A DNA stretch of 64,000 bases from Pseudomonas laurylsulfatiphila (GTDB lineage Bacteria > Pseudomonadota > Gammaproteobacteria > Pseudomonadales > Pseudomonadaceae). This document shows, piece after piece, positions 1 through 7,659 of the stretch; position 1 is the first letter of the stretch; each line of letters begins with the position of its first letter. The translations under genes and the position numbers were made by a program. The stretch lies in contig NZ_NIRS01000002.1 in the NCBI RefSeq assembly GCF_002934665.1, positions 434,001-498,000 of the forward strand, written 5' to 3'. A model generated the notes under the pieces. That model made no database searches. It was given only the letters and a program-made list of their open reading frames with translations, and was not told the origin of the DNA.

Positions 1-203
1 GTGCGCGGTTGCAGATGGCCGGCCAGCGCCCCGAGCAAGGTGGATTTACCGCAACCGGACGGCCCGAGGATGCACACGAACTGCCCCGGTTCGATCTGGC
101 AGTCGAGGCCCTGCAACGCTTCGAAAGCCCCAGGGCCCTCGCCTAGGCTGATCGACAACCCGTGGATATCGATACGCCCTTCCAGGTGTTGAAAAACGCT
201 CAT
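1..203 (-). CDS. ABC transporter ATP-binding protein (TauB/SsuB type), partial
   Basis: Only the first 67 or so codons lie in the window; the gene runs off the left edge. The reading from 203 starts [15 protein letters not shown] and contains the Walker A motif GPSGCGKST, which is diagnostic for an ABC ATPase. By family knowledge it would power import together with the permease just upstream. Its ATG overlaps the permease stop (TGATG at 205-201), so the two are translationally coupled. The nitrate/sulfonate/taurine importer type is inferred from the permease and binding protein. The exact substrate is unknown. Confidence 0.9.
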   Translation of the reverse strand, partial: MSVFQHLEGRIDIHGLSISLGEGPGAFEALQGLDCQIEPGQFVCILGPSGCGKSTLLGALAGHLQPR

Positions 204-985
204 CAGGCTTTTCCTCGTGGTCGATGCCAAGGCGTGAACAGCCCGCCCAGACGCTTGATCAACAGGCTGCTACCCATGCCGAGCACGCCGATCAGCAACA
301 TACCGACGACGATGTCGGCGTAGTTCTGGATGGTGTAGGACTCCCAGGTGTAATAGCCGATGCCGAATTGGCCGGAGATCATTTCCGCCGTCACCAGGCA
401 GAACCACGAGGTGCCCATGCCGATGGCCAGGCCGGTAATGATACTCGGCGCGGCGCCCGGTAGAACGACTTCCAGCAGGATGGCCCGGCGCCCTGCCCCG
501 AGGCTTTTCGCCGAGGCGATCAGCCGTGGGTCGACGCCTTCGACGCCATGCACGGTGTTGAGCAGGATCGGGAACAGGGCGCCGGTGAAGGTGATGAACA
601 CCATCGACAGTTCCGACGAGGGAAACATCAGGATCGCCAGGGGAATCCATGCCACGGCCGGGATTGGCCGCAGGACTTCCAGGGGCGGCAGCAACAGATC
701 TTCGGCCCATTTCGAGCGGCCGATGGCCAGGCCCAGGGCGACGCCTATGATCAGCGCCGCGAGGTAGCCGGCGAATACCCGGCCGAGGCTGCTGCCCAAG
801 TGCTGGGCGAGTTTGCCCGAGTCGCCCAGGCCAAGGGCGGCCTCAATGACCGCCAAGGGTGTCGGGACGTTGGCGAAGGTCACCAGGCCGAGGTTCCAGT
901 GGTGGCTGGCGGCGAGTTGCCAGAACAGCAGGCAGAGCAGCAGTGAAGCGGCTCTGGGAATCCAGCGTAAGAATGATCCAGACAT
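203..985 (-). CDS. ABC transporter permease (TauC/SsuC type)
   Basis: A 260-residue inner-membrane permease with several hydrophobic segments. It has the conserved EAA-type loop (around [21 protein letters not shown]) typical of the binding-protein-dependent permease family used for nitrate, sulfonate and taurine. The ATG at 985 is preferred over one two codons earlier because a GGGA sequence lies about 7 bases upstream. It overlaps the ATPase gene and follows the binding protein after a spacer that holds a REP inverted repeat. The protein would form the membrane channel of the importer. Confidence 0.9.
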   Translation of the reverse strand: MSGSFLRWIPRAASLLLCLLFWQLAASHHWNLGLVTFANVPTPLAVIEAALGLGDSGKLAQHLGSSLGRVFAGYLAALIIGVALGLAIGRSKWAEDLLLPPLEVLRPIPAVAWIPLAILMFPSSELSMVFITFTGALFPILLNTVHGVEGVDPRLIASAKSLGAGRRAILLEVVLPGAAPSIITGLAIGMGTSWFCLVTAEMISGQFGIGYYTWESYTIQNYADIVVGMLLIGVLGMGSSLLIKRLGGLFTPWHRPRGKA

Positions 986-1011
986 ACACATTTCCCGATG
1001 GCAATCACAAC

Positions 1012-1101
1012 CCCTGTAGGAGCTGCCGAAGGCTGCGATCTTTTGACGGTTTCACGATTGCCGAAGAGCAAAGATCGCAGCCTTCGGCAGCTCCTACAGG
1101 G
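1012..1101. repeat. REP inverted pair (REPIN), family 1
   Basis: Two perfect 32-base inverted arms (1012-1043 and 1070-1101) with core GTAGGAGCTGCCGAAGGCTG flank a 26-base spacer. The element sits inside the ABC transporter operon between the binding protein and permease genes. A transcript would form a strong hairpin there. By analogy with other REPs it could limit downstream expression or protect the binding-protein mRNA. Confidence 0.95.
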
Positions 1102-1119
1102 AACCGTGGTGTTTGGGGG

Positions 1120-2526
1120 TTAGCGGGCGGCCACGGCCTGTGTGGTGGCATCGGTGAAGTCGTATACCTTCCCGCCCTGGGCGCTGGCGAACTGTTGGGC
1201 CTGGCCTTTGAGCAGGAACGCGCTCAGCCGCCCTTTTCCGTCGGTGGCAAACCACGCCTGATCCGCCAGCAACTTGATCCCGCTGTCGCTGGCCTGGGTG
1301 TACACCGCACGGATGCTCTTGCCTTCCTGTTTCAATGCTGTCAGCGCGGTAAATGCCGACTCCGCGGAGGCGTACTGACGGACTTTCGGCTCGCCACGTA
1401 CCCAGATTTCCGCCACATGGCTGAAGTCGGTGATGGCTTTGCCGCTTGCCGCATCGACGGCCTTGAGCGGCGTCTGCTGGTAATTCCCAAGCTGCGCGCT
1501 GTAGTCCAGGTTCGAGGCCTTGAAGGCGGCGCGGATGTACTGGTCGTCGATGAAGGTATTGAGATCGAGACCGCGATCGGCCTTCTTCAACAGCTTGAGG
1601 GTATCGATGGCGGTGCCCACGGCCTGGCGGTATTCCGGCTTCCAGCTCAGGTCGCGGGTCTGTACGCCGAGGGGGCCATGGAACAGGTAGTTGACCTCGG
1701 CATCGACCCCGGTGACCTTGGCGATCAACTCGCTGTATTTCTCCGGTTCAGCCGCCAGCAGCTGGTTGGCTTCGATGCTCGCCCGCAGGTAGGCGACGAC
1801 GATTTCCGGGTACTTTTTCGCATAGGCCTGATCGACCAGCGCACCGTGGAAGGTCGGCGCATCGGCCTGGGAGCCATCATAGATCTTGCGGGCGAAACCA
1901 CGGCTGGGAAACAGCTCGGCGAAGGGGACGAAGTCGGCGTGAGCATCAATCTTGCCGGCCTGCAACGCGGAACCGGCGACTTCCGGCGGCTGGGCGATGA
2001 TGTTCACGTCCTTGAGCGGGTCCCAGCCCTGGGCCGCGACGGCGCGCAGCAGCATGCCATGGGCGGTGGAAGCGAACGGCACGGAAATGGTCTTGCCCTT
2101 GAGTTCGGCCAGCGACTGCACGCCCGACGCACTCGGCACCACGATGCCGTTGCCACTGCCCTTGGTGCTGCCCGACAACACGCTGATGAACAGACTGTGC
2201 TTGCCCGCCGTTTCGAAAGCCACGCCGTTGAACGCACCGGGGAAATCGGCCATGGCGCCGAAGTCGAGTTTGCCGGCGACCATCTCGTTGGTCAGCGGTG
2301 CGCCGCTTGTGAAGTTTTTCCACTGCACCTCGTATTGGGCGTCTTTGTAGGGGCCGTCGTGGGGCAGGTATTTGTCCAGCAGGCCGAGTTCACGAATCAA
2401 CAGACCACCGGCGGCGCAGTTGATGGTGGTGTCCTGGGTGCCGATGGCAATGCGGATGGTTTCGGCCGAAGCCGACAGGGTGAAGGAAGCCAGTACCAGA
2501 CCGGCCAAAGCTGCACGCAACATCAT
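1120..2526 (-). CDS. ABC transporter periplasmic binding protein with NosL-like C-terminal domain
   Basis: A 468-residue protein. Residues 1-22 are a Sec signal peptide ending ASA. The next 320 or so resemble TauA/SsuA/NrtA-type periplasmic binding proteins, starting ETIRIAIGTQDTT. Ordinary members are about 320-340 residues long. Here an extra domain of about 100 residues (roughly 367-468) follows. It contains AEIWVRGEP, AVYTQASDSG and FASAQGGKVYDF, which match the order of elements in NosL, the copper chaperone of N2O reductase. The tail has no Cys or Met, so the NosL metal ligands are absent. The start at 2526 is chosen over 2547 because GAGGGG lies 8 bases upstream. The substrate is unknown. 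Confidence 0.85.
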   Translation of the reverse strand: MMLRAALAGLVLASFTLSASAETIRIAIGTQDTTINCAAGGLLIRELGLLDKYLPHDGPYKDAQYEVQWKNFTSGAPLTNEMVAGKLDFGAMADFPGAFNGVAFETAGKHSLFISVLSGSTKGSGNGIVVPSASGVQSLAELKGKTISVPFASTAHGMLLRAVAAQGWDPLKDVNIIAQPPEVAGSALQAGKIDAHADFVPFAELFPSRGFARKIYDGSQADAPTFHGALVDQAYAKKYPEIVVAYLRASIEANQLLAAEPEKYSELIAKVTGVDAEVNYLFHGPLGVQTRDLSWKPEYRQAVGTAIDTLKLLKKADRGLDLNTFIDDQYIRAAFKASNLDYSAQLGNYQQTPLKAVDAASGKAITDFSHVAEIWVRGEPKVRQYASAESAFTALTALKQEGKSIRAVYTQASDSGIKLLADQAWFATDGKGRLSAFLLKGQAQQFASAQGGKVYDFTDATTQAVAAR

Positions 2527-2701
2527 GAGTGTTTCCCCTCGAATCATTTATTGGATGTTCGTCTCCGCCACGATCAGGGCGTGGTGGGAAACGAGGGGGT
2601 GTTCTGGATCAGGCGTCCGGTGGTTGCCGGATGGCTTTTTGGGTTGTTTGAACTCGATTCACTGCTCGCGAAGGCGTCCGATCAGTCAATGGAGATGTCG
2701 C

Positions 2702-2741
2702 CTGTGCCGGCCTCTTCGCGAGCAAGCCCGCTCCCACAGGG
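2702..2741. repeat. Single REP element, family 2
   Basis: One copy of the sequence containing GCGAGCAAGCCCGCTCCCAC lies in the 220-base space between the ferredoxin gene and the binding-protein gene. The same core forms a perfect inverted pair at 9866-9938. The rest of this spacer (2527-2749) shows no gene. Confidence 0.8.
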
Positions 2742-2749
2742 ACGGTGTT

Positions 2750-2995
2750 TCAGCGCAGCAAATACGGGATTTCGACTTTCACGGCCCCGGTCGGGCAGTC
2801 CTTTTCACAGGGCATGCAGTACCAGCATTCGTCGAACGCCATGTAGGCCTTTTGCGTGGCCGGGTTGATCGCCAGCAGGTCCATCGGGCAGACGTCGACG
2901 CACACGGTGCAGCCTTTGTGGGCGATGCATTTGTCTTCATCGACCGTGACCGGTGCGTTGGAGCGGAAGAAGATTTCCTGGGGTTGGTAAGCCAT
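2750..2995 (-). CDS. 2x[4Fe-4S] ferredoxin, AprB-like
   Basis: An 81-residue cytoplasmic ferredoxin starting MAYQPQEIFF. It has two cluster-binding motifs: CIAHKGCTVCVDVCP, a CxxxxxCxxCxxxCP variant near residues 24-38, and CWYCMPCEKDCP near 59-70. Together these can bind two [4Fe-4S] clusters. The start at 2995 is favoured over an upstream ATG at 3154 because AGAGAGAC precedes it and the longer form runs into the flavoprotein gene. The layout flavoprotein then ferredoxin is that of adenylylsulfate reductase AprAB, so it probably passes electrons to or from the flavoprotein. Function otherwise unknown. Confidence 0.9.
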   Translation of the reverse strand: MAYQPQEIFFRSNAPVTVDEDKCIAHKGCTVCVDVCPMDLLAINPATQKAYMAFDECWYCMPCEKDCPTGAVKVEIPYLLR

Positions 2996-3021
2996 GTTCG
3001 GTCTCTCTCTGGTTGTCGGCA

Positions 3022-4752
3022 TCAAGCCGCATCGGCACCGACCCGCAGCCGGTCGTAGGCCTGCATCTCGTCGGCATCCAGCGGGATGATGTAAGGCTCG
3101 ACGGCTTTCTTGAAACTGCTCATCAAACCGTTTTCGTCCTTCTTCAGGTGGCAATGGCAGAACCAGTCGCGGTCGTTGCGTTGCGGGTGATCGACACGAT
3201 GGTGGTAAAGCCCCCAGCGGCTTTCCGCGCGGAACAATGAAGCGCGGGCGGCCATTTCGGCGCAGTCGCGGATCATGCTGACTTCCATGGCGCGCATCAG
3301 TTCGTGGGCGTTGTGGGCCTTGATCTGGTCGAGGTCGCGCTGTATGTCGCTGAAGCGTTGCAGGCCGATCTGCATCTTCTTCGTCACTTTCGGCGGTTGC
3401 AGGTAGTCGTTGACGAAGCGCCGCAGCTTGTACTCGACCTGGGCCGGTGGCAGGCCGTGTTCGCGGTCCAGCGGTGCATAGACCCGCTGTTTTTCGCTTT
3501 CGATCTGCGCGGCATCCAGCGCGGAAAACTCACGCCTGGCGACAAAATCCGCCGCGTTGTTGCCGGCAAACCAGCCATAGGTGAACGCACCGAGCATGTA
3601 GTTGTGCGGCACTGCCGCCATGTCCCCCGCCGAGTACAAGCCCTTGACCGAGGTCTCGGCCTTCTCGTTGACCCACACCCCCGACGCCGAATGCCCGCTG
3701 CAAAAACCGATTTCCGAGATGTGCATTTCGACCATCTGCGTGCGGTAGTCGGTGCCGCGATTGGCATGGAACTGGCCACGGCTCGGACGCTCGTTGCTGT
3801 GCAGGATCTCTTCGATGTTCTGGATGGTTTCCTCGGCCAGGTGATCGAGCTTGAGGAACACCGGGCCGTTGCCGCTTTCCAGCTCCTGATGGAACTCCCA
3901 CATCATCTGCCCGCTCCAGTAGTCGCACTCGATGAAGCGTTCGCCCTTGTTGTTGGCGGTGTAGCCACCCAGGGGGCCGGTGACGTAGGCGCAGGCCGGG
4001 CCGTTGTAATCCTTGATCAGCGGATTGATCTGAAAGCATTCAAGGTTCGCCAGCTCGGCCCCGGCGTGGTAGGCCATCGAGTAGCCGTCGCCGGCATTGG
4101 TCGGGTTTTCGTAGGTGCCCATCAGGTAGCCCGAGGACGGCAGCCCCAGGCGTCCGGCGGCACCGCAAGCGAGGATGACCGCCTTGGCCTTGATCACATG
4201 GAAGTCCGCCGTGCGGCAATCGAAACCCATCACGCCGTTGACCGCGCCCTCCTCGTCCGTCAGCAAACGCGTGCACACCAGGCGATTGGTGATACTCACC
4301 CGCGCGCGCTTCAACTGCCGGTACAGGACTTTCTTGATGTCGTGCCCTTCCGGCATCGGCAACACGTAAGCGCCCATGTGGTGGACTTTTTTCACGGCGT
4401 AGTCGCCGGTTTCGTCCTTCTCGAACTTCACGCCCCAGCGGTCCAGTTGCTCGATGGTTTCGAAGCTGTGGGTGGCATAGGCGTACACCGCCGCCTGGTT
4501 GACGATGCCGTCGTTGGCGATGGTGATTTCCTTGGTGTACTGCTCCGGTGTCGAATGGCCCGGAATGATCGCGTTGTTCAGGCCGTCCATGCCCATGCTG
4601 ATCGCGCCGCTGCGCTTGACATTGGCTTTGTCGATCAACAACACCCGCAGGTCGCGGTTGCGTTCCTTGGCCTTGATCGCCGCCATCGGGCCGGCGGTAC
4701 CGCCGCCGATCACGACGATGTCGTATTCCTGCTCCAACGTGCTGCGCGTCAT
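3022..4752 (-). CDS. FAD flavoprotein of the fumarate reductase/AprA family
   Basis: A 576-residue protein with an N-terminal FAD-binding motif GGGTAG (residues 16-21) and the FAD_binding_2/succinate dehydrogenase flavoprotein layout. The C-terminal segment WGLYHHRVDHP (from about 513) is the kind seen in AprA. No signal peptide is seen, so it should act in the cytoplasm. The ATG overlaps the stop of the GntR gene (ATGA at 4752-4749), and the ferredoxin follows 26 bases downstream. Known relatives reduce or oxidise APS, fumarate or succinate. Pairing with a TauABC-like importer suggests an imported sulfur or nitrogen compound, but the substrate cannot be read from the sequence. Confidence 0.85.
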   Translation of the reverse strand: MTRSTLEQEYDIVVIGGGTAGPMAAIKAKERNRDLRVLLIDKANVKRSGAISMGMDGLNNAIIPGHSTPEQYTKEITIANDGIVNQAAVYAYATHSFETIEQLDRWGVKFEKDETGDYAVKKVHHMGAYVLPMPEGHDIKKVLYRQLKRARVSITNRLVCTRLLTDEEGAVNGVMGFDCRTADFHVIKAKAVILACGAAGRLGLPSSGYLMGTYENPTNAGDGYSMAYHAGAELANLECFQINPLIKDYNGPACAYVTGPLGGYTANNKGERFIECDYWSGQMMWEFHQELESGNGPVFLKLDHLAEETIQNIEEILHSNERPSRGQFHANRGTDYRTQMVEMHISEIGFCSGHSASGVWVNEKAETSVKGLYSAGDMAAVPHNYMLGAFTYGWFAGNNAADFVARREFSALDAAQIESEKQRVYAPLDREHGLPPAQVEYKLRRFVNDYLQPPKVTKKMQIGLQRFSDIQRDLDQIKAHNAHELMRAMEVSMIRDCAEMAARASLFRAESRWGLYHHRVDHPQRNDRDWFCHCHLKKDENGLMSSFKKAVEPYIIPLDADEMQAYDRLRVGADAA

Positions 4753-5501
4753 GCCTGATCCCCTTTTTGCCGGTCGATCCGCAGGCGGTACTGGAAGGCA
4801 TCGCCTCGGTAGTAAAGGTGTTCGAAGTCCACTGGCCGGCCTTCGGCGTCGTGGGTCAGACGCTCGATGCGCATGATCGGCGAGCCGGGTTCGACGTTCA
4901 GTGCCTGGGTCAGGTCGCTGTCGGCCAGTACCGCATCGATGGCCAGGTCAGCGTGACCGAGCGCCAGGCCGCAGTCGTTTTCCAGGATCAGGAAAATATC
5001 GCGGGTGACCAGGTCGGCTTTTTCCAGGCGCTCACCAACATCCTTGGGCAGGTAGGTGATTTCCAGGGAAATCGGTTCGCGATTGATCAGGCGCACCCGT
5101 TTGATCTGCGCCACGACCTCGCCTTCGTCGACCTGCAAACGCTCGGCGACAAGCTTGTCGGCAGCAATGAATTTGAAGCTGCGCAGGCGGTTGATCACCT
5201 CATAGCCGCGACCGGTCATGGACTCGGCCAGGCCTTGCAGGGTGCTGACGTTCTGGAAGGTTTTCGGTTTGGCGACAAAAGTGCCCTTGCCGTGGATCTT
5301 GAAGATCAACCCTTCCTTTTGCAGGTCACCCAAGGCCTGGCGCACGGTGATGCGGCTGACCTTGAACAAGGCGCCAAGCTCGCTTTCGGAAGGCATCTGG
5401 CTGTCTTGCGGGTATTCGCCGTCGAGGATGCGGGCACGCAGCACGTCTCGCAGCTGGGTGTGCAGCGGGACGCTGCTCAGGGATAGAACGTTATCGGTCA
5501 T
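4749..5501 (-). CDS. GntR-family regulator, HutC/UTRA subgroup
   Basis: A 250-residue transcription factor. An N-terminal winged helix-turn-helix (about 10-75, with LGALFKVSRITVRQALGDLQ) is followed by a UTRA effector domain (about 95-240). It is the first gene of the flavoprotein/ferredoxin/ABC operon and overlaps the flavoprotein start by 4 bases, so it most likely regulates itself and the operon. A paired GT-N4-AC site lies 12-30 bases upstream of its start. The effector is probably the imported compound or a metabolite of it. Confidence 0.92.
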   Translation of the reverse strand: MTDNVLSLSSVPLHTQLRDVLRARILDGEYPQDSQMPSESELGALFKVSRITVRQALGDLQKEGLIFKIHGKGTFVAKPKTFQNVSTLQGLAESMTGRGYEVINRLRSFKFIAADKLVAERLQVDEGEVVAQIKRVRLINREPISLEITYLPKDVGERLEKADLVTRDIFLILENDCGLALGHADLAIDAVLADSDLTQALNVEPGSPIMRIERLTHDAEGRPVDFEHLYYRGDAFQYRLRIDRQKGDQA

Positions 5502-5513
5502 GGCAGATCACTT

Positions 5514-5531
5514 GTTATAACGAGTTATGAC
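5514..5531. promoter_or_regulatory. Candidate GntR operator, tandem GT-N4-AC sites
   Basis: GTTATAAC (5514-5521, self-palindromic) and GTTATGAC (5524-5531) are separated by GA, just upstream of the GntR start. HutC/UTRA regulators commonly recognise GT-N-AC palindromes. Binding by the adjacent regulator is inferred. Confidence 0.6.
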
Positions 5532-5589
5532 GTGATCTTAGAGAGGCCGTGTGGGGCTTGAGAAATACTGTTTGAGAATAAGGTTAAGC

Positions 5590-5664
5590 AAAAGATCGCA
5601 GCCTGCGGCAGCTCCTACAGGGATTGGGTGTATCTGTAGGAGCTGCCGCAGGCTGCGATCTTTT
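5590..5664. repeat. REP inverted pair (REPIN), family 1
   Basis: Perfect 31-base inverted arms at 5590-5620 and 5634-5664 (core GTAGGAGCTGCCGCAGGCTG) with a 13-base spacer. It lies between the divergent 5' end of the GntR operon and the 3' end of the Gfo/Idh gene. Confidence 0.95.
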
Positions 5665-5672
5665 GACCCCGC

Positions 5673-6641
5673 TCAGCCGCGCTTGAGGATCCGGTCCATC
5701 ACCCAATCGGTCTTCAGCGCCTCTGCGGCCACCGCAGGGTGCTGCGCCTCACCACGAATATGCGCATTCATGCCCAACACGTGGTGCCACTGAATGTGCG
5801 CGTGGTGCTCGATGGTCAGGCTGAGGTGCTCGCCGGCGTGCAACTCGACCGGGTGCTCATCGAACACTGAAAAGCTGATCCGGCCTTGACTGCCAATCAC
5901 TTCGACCCGGTCTTCGCGGCGATCGGCGACGAAGTTCCAGCAGCCCATCCCCAGTGCCCCGCTGGCAAACCGCCAAGTGGCGCTGACGGCATCTTCGGCC
6001 GCGTACAAACCGGCCTGCCGTGCGGTGAGCCCGGCGACTTCGACGATATCGCCGAACAGGTACTGAAACAGGTCCAGGCCATGGCTGGCCAGATCGGCGA
6101 AGTAGCCACCACCGGCAATCGCCGGATCGGTGCGCCAGTTGTTCGCGCCCGCAAGATCCGCTGCCGACGGGGTTTTGGTGAGGGTCCAGCTCAAGTGCCG
6201 GACCTGACCGATCCGCCCCTCCTCCAGCCATTGCCGCACTTGCCGGAAGCGTGGCAGCGAACGCCGGTAATAGGACACGAACAGGTGCAGCCCGGCATCG
6301 GCAAACACCTGCTGCATCTCGCGACTTTGCCCGGCATTGAGCGCCATCGGTTTCTCGACGCAGCAATGCTTGCCGGCGGCGGCCACCTGCAAGGCATAGG
6401 CATGATGGCTGTCGGGCGGTGTGGCGATGTATACGGCGTCGACCTCGGGATCGTTGATCAGCGCCTGCGCATCGGTATAAACCCTCGCGATGCCGTGGCG
6501 CGCGGCGTAGTCGGTGACGGCTTCCAGGCGCCGCCCCATCACCGCCACCAACGCCGATCCGGGCGCCTTGTAGAAGGCCGGCGCGCTTTTGCGTTCAGCG
6601 ACACTGCCACAACCGATCATGCCCCAGCGCACCAGGTTCAT
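5673..6641 (-). CDS. Gfo/Idh/MocA family NAD(P)-dependent oxidoreductase
   Basis: A 322-residue cytoplasmic dehydrogenase. The Rossmann dinucleotide motif GMIGCGSVAERK is at the N-terminus and the family signature EKPMALN lies near residue 95, carrying the catalytic-region lysine. The C-terminal half is the usual alpha/beta substrate domain. Members oxidise or reduce sugars, inositols and related polyols, but the substrate is not determined here. The start at 6641 follows AAGGAGAGCC; a longer frame upstream lacks a ribosome site. The DyP peroxidase lies 16 bases upstream on the same strand, so they probably share a transcript. Confidence 0.93.
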   Translation of the reverse strand: MNLVRWGMIGCGSVAERKSAPAFYKAPGSALVAVMGRRLEAVTDYAARHGIARVYTDAQALINDPEVDAVYIATPPDSHHAYALQVAAAGKHCCVEKPMALNAGQSREMQQVFADAGLHLFVSYYRRSLPRFRQVRQWLEEGRIGQVRHLSWTLTKTPSAADLAGANNWRTDPAIAGGGYFADLASHGLDLFQYLFGDIVEVAGLTARQAGLYAAEDAVSATWRFASGALGMGCWNFVADRREDRVEVIGSQGRISFSVFDEHPVELHAGEHLSLTIEHHAHIQWHHVLGMNAHIRGEAQHPAVAAEALKTDWVMDRILKRG

Positions 6642-6657
6642 AGGCTCTCCTTGCCGT

Positions 6658-7545
6658 TCAGTCGATACGCAATGCGCGCAGGTCCAGTCGACCGTCCTTG
6701 AGCGGCGGGCACCAGTAGTAGCCACCGGTGACCGGACGGCTGATGCGGTACAGACCGTCGGTGATGCCGTCTTCCAGGCCACTCATGCGGCGCAGCTGGG
6801 CTTCGAAGGCGTCCAGGGAGAAACCGAAAGCCAGGAACATCAGGCCGGCGCGGTCACCTTCGATCCACGGCATCGAGCGGCGCACCACGAAGGCCTCAGG
6901 CGCAAAACTTTCCTGGGCGGTGCGTTTGACGTGGGCGGAAACCGGCGCATCGTCGATCTCTTCGTTATCGCTCAGGCGGCGGCCCATGATGTTGTCTTTC
7001 TCATCCGCCGACAGCCCATGGAAACCTTTCAAGTCATGCTGCCACTGCTGGATCGCGGCGAAGCTGCCACCCACCATACCGTCCGCGCCTTCAGCCACCA
7101 GTGCGGCGGCTACTGCGGCTTCGTCGTGCGGGTTCTCGGTGCCATCTTCGTAGCCGGTCAGGTCATGGCCGGTCATGTGGCGGAAGGTTTCGTTCATCTG
7201 CACCAGGCGCAACGCCGGGGCCAATGCCGCGGCGATGGCGTTGCTGCGGTTGAGCAACTCGCCACGATCTTCACCGTGCAGCCAGCACCAGAGCGCGTGT
7301 TGGGTCGACGGATTGTCGACGCCGACGCCCGTCAGCGCCGGGAACGGCCGCAGACCTTCGATCTGCCCGTCCAGCGCCTTGACCAGGGACTCGCCGAAGC
7401 CAACCACCACCGACTTGCCGTCCACCAGCCCTTGCAGGTTATCGAGCGCGGCCGGCAGTGCAGCGGCGGATTCGAGCGCGAAGAACATATGGCGGGCTTG
7501 AGGTGGAACGGGGGTGGCGAGAATGCCCGGCTGGTAATGACTCAT
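6658..7545 (-). CDS. Dye-decolorizing (DyP) haem peroxidase, YfeX type
   Basis: A 295-residue cytoplasmic-type DyP peroxidase with no Tat signal. The family signature appears as GYEDGTENP, where the Asp of GxxDG is the distal acid. A likely proximal haem ligand is the His in SAHVKR, and the Arg pair in VVRRSMPW fits the distal arginine region. Such enzymes use H2O2 to oxidise dyes, porphyrinogens or other aromatics. The start at 7545 follows AAGGAGTTCAT. It is probably cotranscribed with the Gfo/Idh gene. Confidence 0.93.
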   Translation of the reverse strand: MSHYQPGILATPVPPQARHMFFALESAAALPAALDNLQGLVDGKSVVVGFGESLVKALDGQIEGLRPFPALTGVGVDNPSTQHALWCWLHGEDRGELLNRSNAIAAALAPALRLVQMNETFRHMTGHDLTGYEDGTENPHDEAAVAAALVAEGADGMVGGSFAAIQQWQHDLKGFHGLSADEKDNIMGRRLSDNEEIDDAPVSAHVKRTAQESFAPEAFVVRRSMPWIEGDRAGLMFLAFGFSLDAFEAQLRRMSGLEDGITDGLYRISRPVTGGYYWCPPLKDGRLDLRALRID

Positions 7546-7659
7546 ATGAACTCCTTGAAAAAGAGCATGGAGTTTAACCGGTGTGTGAGGTTTTGTGTGC
7601 CGTCGGAGGTCAGGAACCTGTGGCAAAGGGGGGCTTCTGTGGTGCTCACCACAGAAGGA

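Noticed and set aside
859..2868. A 669-codon open frame on the plus strand
   Set aside because: It lies opposite the binding-protein gene and reads through a REP and a signal-peptide region. The composition is that of an antisense shadow in GC-rich DNA.
1..5501. Taurine or alkanesulfonate utilisation operon (tau/ssu)
   Set aside because: No TauD dioxygenase or SsuD monooxygenase is present. The catalytic genes are AprAB-like, so naming it tau or ssu would overstate the evidence.
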